Positions 60,301-64,000 of a stretch of 64,000 nt of DNA are shown piece after piece. Position 1 is the stretch's first letter. The number at the start of each line of letters is the position of its first letter. The stretch comes from Antedon mediterranea. Its lineage: Eukaryota; Echinodermata; Crinoidea; Comatulida; Antedonidae. The notes under the pieces are model-generated. The model saw only the letters and a program-made list of their open reading frames with translations. It made no database searches and had not been told where the DNA came from. The stretch is from NCBI RefSeq assembly GCF_964355755.1, contig NC_092674.1, positions 15,565,001 to 15,629,000 of the forward strand, in the 5' to 3' direction. The position numbers were made by a program, and so were the translations under genes.

Positions 60301-63229
60301 AGATAAAATTATTTTTGATATCTGTATCTTGTTGCTATTGTAACGGCCATTGTTAAAAACTACAGCTTTTTCTTGTAATTTTTGCTATTATTTCACTGTC
60401 AAATAAGGTAAACGTTGATTTTAATAACTCTTTCACGGATTGTTGAAATTTAATTTAATTTTTAAGAAAAGTTGATGAAAGACTTATGAACAAACTGAAA
60501 TCAAAAAATTGTTGGTCGGGCATGGATACCATTTATTTTCAATAGGGGTGTTTTTACTTGTGGTAAAAAATCCAATTTTGACCAAAGTTTGGAGCTTCAC
60601 ACTTGAATCTTGATTATATATATTCTATGGACCTTGTGTAAATGGATAAAAGGCAAACAATCATTTAATAGTTATCCACTTTGACCAAAACTTGGATTAA
60701 AAAAAAATTTATTTTGTCATTTTTATTTTTTTTTCAATTGATTAACTTGATTAAAGCTACTATTCAAAGTCTGATGTAATTAATCTTTATGTCCTTTTCT
60801 TACGTCATTAATTATCTAATTACAATCAACTAACATCAGAATAAAGAGACATTGCTTTATACATTGATACCAAAAATTATGAGCAAGGAAAACAGATACA
60901 GATATTTGTGTTCCCTACCTAAAAACTGTTCAAAATGTGGAACTGATTGGTATAATTAGAAATGCGTTAAAATCCCACCGTAGGTATGAGAATATTTAAT
61001 GTTAACATCGATATTTGTGTTCACTGGATATAGGTAGGCATACATAAAGACCCTAAGATTTACGTAGTTTAGACCGCTCATATCCCATGTACTGTATTTT
61101 GTTGCTTGTAACCCATTTTCCCCTTTCACTACTTCAATGGTCAAACTTGTGGCCTTGTCAAGAACTTAATCACAAGATGTTATGGTGTCTCCTGATTTTG
61201 TTATTCTTCCTTTTGCCAACAAAATAGACCACTTTCATTAGTCTAGTGTGCAAGGCTATCAAGCAACTTCATATTACGTTTTATAATTTACAGTCACTTT
61301 CTTTTTTATGCAAAAATTAAAGAATACTAAAATCAAACATTGAAAAGAAATTTTGTAGTTTTAATCAGGTTTAAAAAAAAATTAATGATTTAGCTTATAA
61401 AAAATAAGAAACAGTAAACAGTCCATACAAACCCATTGAATTTCAGACAATGAGCTTCAAGTTTATTACACTTGTTATATTATGATTTTATTAAGTTAAA
61501 TAATTTTTCGTTTCTATCAATTTTTTTTTGTCAAAGTGAATAACTATTGTGACATTAAAATGGCTTACTCAATAATAAAAAAAAAGTGTGGGGGTCAAGA
61601 CTTAGTGGTTAAAGAGATAATTAGGGACAAATTTTTCAAATGGCAGTCATTTTGATTTTATGGAAAATAGATAATTACTAATAAACAACCCATGGTAGAT
61701 TTTAGATACTAGTATCTATATAGGTCTATATTTTAGTATGTTTTAACAGCAACAAAAAATCATTTTGGACTGCAAAAGCTATACCACCTATTTCTATATT
61801 ACAAATAACATGAGAAAATAGGTGCCATATCTAAATAAGGGCAAACTTCACATGCCAAAATGGTAACATTTGCGTTTTTTTGGGGAAAATCACAAACCTG
61901 TTAACAACCATTTCCCCCCTGAAATATTTCAGGGGTGATTAATTACCAAAGTATGAAGAAATTCCATTTTTTTGGCATTAGGACACTTTTTAATGAAATA
62001 GGTTGATATTTGTAGTCAACCGCTCTTAAATAACGGGAACTTTACTTGCAGGTCTTACGTGTCAATGTTTTTTTTTGGCGCTGGAAAGAATGTTATGAAC
62101 CAAATGACATGCCTACTTTTGTCGATACATCTAATGGATACCACATATATGGTTTACCAAGCATAGAATACCCAGGGCTAATGAAGGTAATTATCCAACA
62201 TCGTAGCGATCATATTCTTTGTATTTTTTTTATCAGAAAAGTTTTATATATTTCATATCGTTTACCAACGCAATTCTAACAAAACGATTAAAAGCGGGCA
62301 AGATCAGCCTGTTCATGAATTGAATATGGTTTTGGTCCAAACGTATTCATATTTCCACTAATTAGTCATGAATACAGGAGAAAAAAATCAGTATTTTTAT
62401 ATTCGCCATAATGGAAACAGGCCTTAAAATGACCTAAATTTTTTTTATTATAAATAGGTTTTTAATTCCATTGGGATGAATCAAATCTAAAATACTCAAT
62501 TGTGTTATATTAAACTGGCCTTAATTTGATATTATTTAAATTGTCTCAATCAAATCTTTCATTATATAATTTGTGTATATAATTAGATATGCCTTCATGG
62601 TGGAGTTGAGGTTGATCCAGACTCACGTGATATATGTTATGATGATTGCCCAAAAGATGATGTTAATATATTAAAGAGATATGTAAAGGACCACTTTCCA
62701 GGACTTGAATCTACACCATCGATTGTAGAAACCTGCATGTACACGGTAAAAGCCAAATTAAACAAACTACGGTTACTATAAATATGATATAAACATTATA
62801 ATTACACATTTGTACCTATTAATTGTTACTTGTATGCATATTGTCACACTATTAATAGCTGTATTAATAATTTTAGAATACGAACAACTGTGATCCCATC
62901 CTCGATGTTCATCCACATTATCCAAACATTGTCATTGGCTGTGGGTTTTCAGGTAAGACATAATTTATTTCAAATTATAGGGTTGTCAGTGGCGACATGT
63001 GTCTTATATGACTTATAACCTTTATCAAAACGGTATAATAATGGCGGTAGACCTTTCTACATCATCAAACATAATCTAAAAATAAGTATGTTTGTTTACA
63101 GGTCATGGCTTTAAACTAGCTCCTGCTGTTGGATTACTTCTTAGTCAACTTGCTTTAAGAAAAACACCCGTATTTGATATATCACATAATACATTATCAT
63201 TTGTTTTACAAACTAAATCTCAACTGTAA
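39303..63229 (+). CDS. PIPOX: Peroxisomal sarcosine/pipecolate oxidase
   Basis: Eight exons join in phase to 388 residues: 39303-39425, 59044-59192, 59374-59587, 59792-59974, 62052-62186, 62587-62745, 62877-62952 and 63102-63229 (TAA). The family oxidises sarcosine and L-pipecolate with FAD in peroxisomes, giving H2O2. Evidence is the N-terminal dinucleotide-binding motif [10 protein letters not shown] (G17-G22), [17 protein letters not shown] after exon 1, [30 protein letters not shown], and ETCMYTNT, where C318 aligns with the cysteine that carries the covalent flavin in relatives. The final motif is [12 protein letters not shown]. Length and order match human PIPOX (390 residues). The C-terminus is SQL, a plausible variant type-1 peroxisomal signal. 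Intron 1 is 19.6 kb and full of transposons; the other introns are 125 bp to 2.1 kb. A polyadenylation signal lies at 63292. The ATG is the first codon of the flavin-fold exon and suits the family. Confidence 0.95.
40640..44060 (-). pseudogene. CR1-like LINE ORF2 (endonuclease + RT)
   Basis: Reading leftward from about 44060: endonuclease start [18 protein letters not shown] and GLSETFLDN (about 43860-43770), then [18 protein letters not shown] (usually GDFN) and LSDHSMPI in 43633-42962. The RT N-terminus is at 43017-42245 ([34 protein letters not shown]). The RT core, 42244-41090, has [46 protein letters not shown] and [15 protein letters not shown]. The end is [12 protein letters not shown] and then, after a frame change, [16 protein letters not shown] with the stop at 41035. 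The 3' untranslated part runs to a TA-rich tail near 40650. Frame changes occur in the endonuclease, near 42270 and near 41100. All catalytic motifs are visible, but the copy is dead. Upstream lies its ORF1 (44080-44770). Confidence 0.9.
44080..44770 (-). pseudogene. LINE ORF1 with SGNH esterase and zinc knuckles
   Basis: Reading leftward, the frame before 44680 gives [15 protein letters not shown], carrying the block III GTND motif of SGNH/GDSL hydrolases. After one frame change the 199-codon frame (44679-44080) reads [13 protein letters not shown] and then [11 protein letters not shown], the block V D-x-x-H motif with the catalytic Asp and His. It finishes with two knuckles, [14 protein letters not shown] and [14 protein letters not shown]. 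Esterase-type ORF1 proteins are known in some CR1/L2 LINEs. The N-terminal block with the catalytic serine (GDS) is missing because the element is 5'-truncated at about 44775, where another LINE fragment begins. It pairs with the ORF2 at 40640-44060, and the spacing is tight. Confidence 0.8.
44780..45900 (-). pseudogene. LINE RT fragment split by a ~570-bp element
   Basis: This is the same family as the fragment at 1-945, inverted. The distal part (45900-45455) includes a [10 protein letters not shown] catalytic box at about 45665-45640 and sequence matching 420-540. The rest (44878-44780) matches 555-640 and encodes [11 protein letters not shown] and [11 protein letters not shown]. Between them lies an insertion, 44879-45446. 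Stops and frameshifts show it is inactive. Confidence 0.75.
44879..45446. mobile_element. ~570-bp element family, copy 1
   Basis: It interrupts the LINE fragment exactly where the intact relative at 540-560 is continuous, so both edges are known to within a few bases. TAT is probably duplicated at the ends. The start is CTATATATAAATTTACGTAA and a weak inverted echo, 'tacatttgtatata', lies near the far end. It has no coding capacity. Related copies are at 50617-51081, 53104-53385 (3' half) and 57484-57740 (5' half). Confidence 0.7.
45901..47594. other. Non-coding stretch with small inverted repeats
   Basis: An imperfect inverted repeat joins about 46223-46250 (ttttgtgttaatcaccatgt) and 46326-46355. 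Around 47338-47365 and 47460-47480 the words 'ggccattttaaaatccaaga' and 'ggcggccatcttgaatttt' also face each other. No gene is recognised. Confidence 0.45.
47595..47756. repeat. 54-bp tandem repeat, three perfect copies
   Basis: The unit starts 'gacatatcagcctacactac' and ends 'tgaggaagcaagct', and is repeated three times without difference. Because 54 is a multiple of three, the enclosing frame 47556-47849 reads an 18-residue repeat; I see no other evidence that it is translated. Confidence 0.95.
47808..48230 (-). pseudogene. LINE RT N-terminal fragment
   Basis: Leftward frames 48214-47954 ([48 protein letters not shown]) and 48017-47808 ([38 protein letters not shown]) overlap and give the linker and first RT block of an RTE/CR1-type LINE ORF2. 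One frameshift is present near 48010. Its upstream part probably lies at 50576-50185. Confidence 0.75.
48320..49660 (-). pseudogene. Degenerate mobile gene of invertebrate family, function unknown
   Basis: Reading leftward, pieces in successive frames are: [12 protein letters not shown] and [17 protein letters not shown] (49640-49395); [20 protein letters not shown] with [11 protein letters not shown] (49360-49285); after a frame change, [14 protein letters not shown] and [12 protein letters not shown] (about 49265-49150); an intron-like gap; then [43 protein letters not shown] and [20 protein letters not shown] (48880-48476); and [11 protein letters not shown] with [16 protein letters not shown] (48440-48330), ending at a donor (gtaagg). 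This exact order occurs in a large, often repeated family of uncharacterised invertebrate proteins. The [10 protein letters not shown] segment may be PIN/RNase H-like, but that is a guess. It appears to sit inside a LINE. Confidence 0.65.
49744..49796. repeat. Short direct duplication (~26 bp)
   Basis: The phrase 'gataaacctgtccatgtgaa' plus 'gg' is repeated twice in tandem. Confidence 0.85.
50185..50580 (-). pseudogene. LINE endonuclease C-terminal/linker fragment
   Basis: Leftward frames 50576-50361 and 50463-50185 read [20 protein letters not shown] and SRTWNIVLI, then [28 protein letters not shown] and [11 protein letters not shown]. This matches the 'DHRLV...' region just after the endonuclease in RTE/CR1-type ORF2 proteins and continues, after a 2 kb interruption, at 48230-47808. 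There is one frameshift. Confidence 0.65.
50617..51081. mobile_element. ~570-bp element family, copy 2
   Basis: About 465 bp closely match 44879-45340, starting CTATATATACATTT and stopping abruptly after 'gaacattccaatctct'. The last ~100 bp of the family are absent. It is also the left end of the duplicated block 50617-51890 / 57484-58495. Confidence 0.8.
51232..51890. repeat. Diverged duplicate of 57948-58495
   Basis: Collinear matches include 'tgtattaattaat', 'aaaaaatataaacgtcgta', 'tttagtggtatattatt' / 'ttaagtggtatattattt', 'caaaacacaaattgggtt' and 'cccagggtgctaattttagt'. Insertions and deletions separate the copies, so the duplication is old. Confidence 0.8.
51891..52339. other. AT-rich low-complexity stretch
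   Basis: The stretch is dominated by 'aaaaatacaacatt' and similar words, including several ~45-70 bp loosely repeated pieces. It may be the 3' side of the minus-strand LINE fragment at 52340-53150. No gene is seen. Confidence 0.4.
52340..53150 (-). pseudogene. LINE RT fragment, catalytic box deleted
   Basis: The frame 53144-52764 reads [36 protein letters not shown] and [10 protein letters not shown] and then breaks off. The next piece (52852-52583) resumes at [20 protein letters not shown], and 52549-52349 gives [20 protein letters not shown] and [16 protein letters not shown]. The segment with the F/YADD catalytic motif, expected between GPL and the WM..N.LKLN region, is missing, so the fragment carries an internal deletion as well as frameshifts. 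Confidence 0.75.
53104..53385. mobile_element. ~570-bp element family, copy 3 (3' half)
   Basis: Sequence from 'tacgataattgtttttaata' to 'ttccacaagtgtatattctc' matches 45185-45380 of copy 1, with 60-70 bp of weaker similarity on the left. It overlaps the 5' edge of the minus-strand LINE fragment. Confidence 0.65.
53687..54530 (+). pseudogene. CR1-like LINE ORF1 (PHD finger, coiled coil, RRM)
   Basis: The frame 53687-53938 encodes [11 protein letters not shown], then [13 protein letters not shown] single-base shift near 53915 leads to frame 53904-54530, which continues [13 protein letters not shown]. Together they spell a C4HC3 PHD-type zinc finger. A coiled-coil segment ([20 protein letters not shown]) follows, then a LINE-type RRM core ([32 protein letters not shown]). 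The C-terminus is basic. ORF1 of this PHD type is known in CR1-clade LINEs, where it binds the element RNA. It is broken by only one frameshift, so this is a fairly recent insertion. ORF2 follows after a short gap. Confidence 0.85.
54560..57345 (+). pseudogene. CR1-like LINE ORF2, RT core deleted
   Basis: Endonuclease: [20 protein letters not shown] and IALTEI (54605-54700). After a frameshift near 54765 come [34 protein letters not shown] and KSDHMM (54728-55666). [65 protein letters not shown] and LLNWFR (55771-56439). The next bases continue directly as [20 protein letters not shown] (56441 on). The segment with [10 protein letters not shown] and the catalytic FADD is therefore absent. The thumb and tail continue to [10 protein letters not shown] and the stop at 57277. 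The 3' end has 'aaacaagt' tandem words (57322-57345). Insertion target duplications were not found. Confidence 0.9.
57484..57740. mobile_element. ~570-bp element family, copy 4 (5' half, diverged)
   Basis: The start 'tgtatacatttacgtaagga' and later 'cagtaaatcgcccgt', 'aagcgaatttaggttaaacg' and 'atttgtcccgaga' run parallel to 44879-45090. It is the most diverged of the four copies, and with 57948-58495 it forms the right-hand duplicate of 50617-51890. Confidence 0.65.
57948..58495. repeat. Diverged duplicate of 51232-51890
   Basis: This is the partner copy of the block described at 51232. It contains a small insertion ('tgtgtaaatttgactcaaat' and following) not seen in the partner, and lacks part of its left end. 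Confidence 0.8.
59975..62051 (+). other. PIPOX intron 4, 2.1 kb
   Basis: AT-rich and non-coding, with several long A/T runs. No transposon ends or coding segments are recognised. There is a weak inverted relation between 'ccatttcccccctgaaatat' and 'ttcaggggtgattaat' near 61910-61945. Confidence 0.6.
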
Positions 63230-63291
63230 AGATTATGTAAATTCTAAAGATATAAACATGTAAATGAAATTATCAGTGACTTTTTAAGAAT

Positions 63292-63297
63292 AATAAA
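63292..63297 (+). terminator. PIPOX polyadenylation signal
   Basis: AATAAA occurs 63 bases after the PIPOX stop codon, on the same strand. Confidence 0.7.
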
Positions 63298-63820
63298 AAA
63301 ACCAAACAAAATGTCAATATTTGTGTCATAAGACATTTTACAAATGGTCACTATATTGTACCTTTATTATTTACAGAAGTCATTTAGTAATCTTTATAAT
63401 ATAGATTAATAGTATAGGTCTCATTGGAGTAATTTAATTTCTCTAATAGTTTTCCTTGAAACTGCAGTGTGTGTTTCTTATCTTTGTTCCATGTTTTCAT
63501 TCATCATTTCTCTTATCATTTCCATACGTGAAATTATAGTTGATAATAGCCTAAATCAATAACTAAAACTATAGTAATAATATTACATAATAGTACAATT
63601 TAACTTTTCCATTTTCGCAAGCAATTTTAATGAATAGTTTAATAAGCTCAATATCTCAAAATGCGGATTAATGTGGATTCATTTGAGTAAATAGTGAATT
63701 GTATGTGTAAATAATATATCTATTAGATTTATTACAGTAATACTTTCTGAAACGAAATATTTTCCTGATTTATACCAATAAATAATTTCATCGTTAATTA
63801 TATTATACGTCTGTACGTTT
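63298..63820. other. Intergenic stretch downstream of PIPOX
   Basis: AT-rich with no coding segment or known repeat recognised. Confidence 0.4.
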
Positions 63821-63837
63821 TTTCTTTTGTCTATACA

Positions 63838-63908
63838 TGCAGCAGCGGTGATCGGACGACAACGTGCTATGGTTGTAGACTTTGAGTTTCTTGCTGTTAC
63901 AGATTAAT
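63838..63908 (+). CDS. Possible terminal exon, unknown gene
   Basis: After an acceptor-like 'tctatacatgcag' (ending 63841) the plus strand reads AAVIGRQRAMVVDFEFLAVT followed by D and TAA. Base composition is higher in GC than the flanks, which suggests coding. No partner exon is visible in the window, and PIPOX already has its own stop, so this would belong to another transcript. Very short; chance is quite possible. Confidence 0.2.
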
Positions 63909-64000
63909 AAGTTACTTCCATATTTAAATTACTATTTATTGAATATAGTTCATATATTATTGACAAGATAAAACACAGGTCTATAACATCCAAGTACCCC

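Overview
The window looks like genomic DNA of an AT-rich marine invertebrate deuterostome, most plausibly an echinoderm. I infer this from spliced genes with short exons and canonical GT-AG introns, abundant 'taggcct'-type words, a tRNA-derived SINE of the kind common in echinoderms, and the mix of CR1/L2-like LINEs, P elements and foldback elements. There is no operon structure, CRISPR array or intact RNA gene. Species assignment is inference.

Only four host loci can be supported. (1) 3775-5544, minus: the 5' three exons of a small DUF4440/SnoaL-like (NTF2-fold) protein gene. (2) 20539-27157, plus: a complete 7-exon MBLAC1-like metallo-beta-lactamase-fold gene (332 codons) with an extra N-terminal region. 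(3) 29571-30573, plus: a candidate small two-to-three exon gene for a ~114-residue single-pass, possibly mitochondrial protein that I do not recognise. (4) 39303-63229, plus: a complete 8-exon peroxisomal sarcosine/pipecolate oxidase (PIPOX) gene, 388 residues, whose first intron is 19.6 kb long and packed with transposons.

Most of the rest is mobile DNA. Region by region: 1-2750 LINE debris; 3.2 kb tRNA-SINE; 6.3-9.4 kb minus-strand CR1/L2-like LINE; 10.6-14.2 kb long-terminal-inverted-repeat element carrying a nested 0.95 kb element; 14.2-15.0 kb another inverted-repeat element; 15.0-18.7 kb internally deleted P element with THAP domain; 19.0-19.75 kb foldback element with 5-bp target duplication; 22.2-23.7 kb TTAA-flanked element inside MBLAC1; 27.9-29.3 kb second foldback element with tandemly repeated arms; 30.9-31.3 kb chimeric 5S/tRNA SINE; 32.2-34.5 kb and 36.1-36.8 kb LINE remnants; 38.1-39.05 kb second copy of the nested element and a small palindrome next to the PIPOX start.

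Inside PIPOX intron 1: 40.6-44.8 kb a CR1-like LINE whose ORF1 keeps SGNH-esterase motifs and zinc knuckles; 44.8-45.9 kb a LINE fragment split by a ~570-bp element; 47.8-50.6 kb an RTE/CR1-like LINE fragment apparently split by a degenerate multi-exon invertebrate mobile gene of unknown function; 50.6-58.5 kb an old duplication bracketing a minus-strand LINE fragment and a near-complete plus-strand CR1-like LINE (53.7-57.3 kb) that has lost its reverse-transcriptase core through a deletion with a short microhomology.

The host genes do not form a pathway with each other. PIPOX is a peroxisomal flavin amine oxidase and MBLAC1 a metallo-hydrolase. The main interest is the layered transposon architecture, several parts of which contain their own uninterrupted control site.
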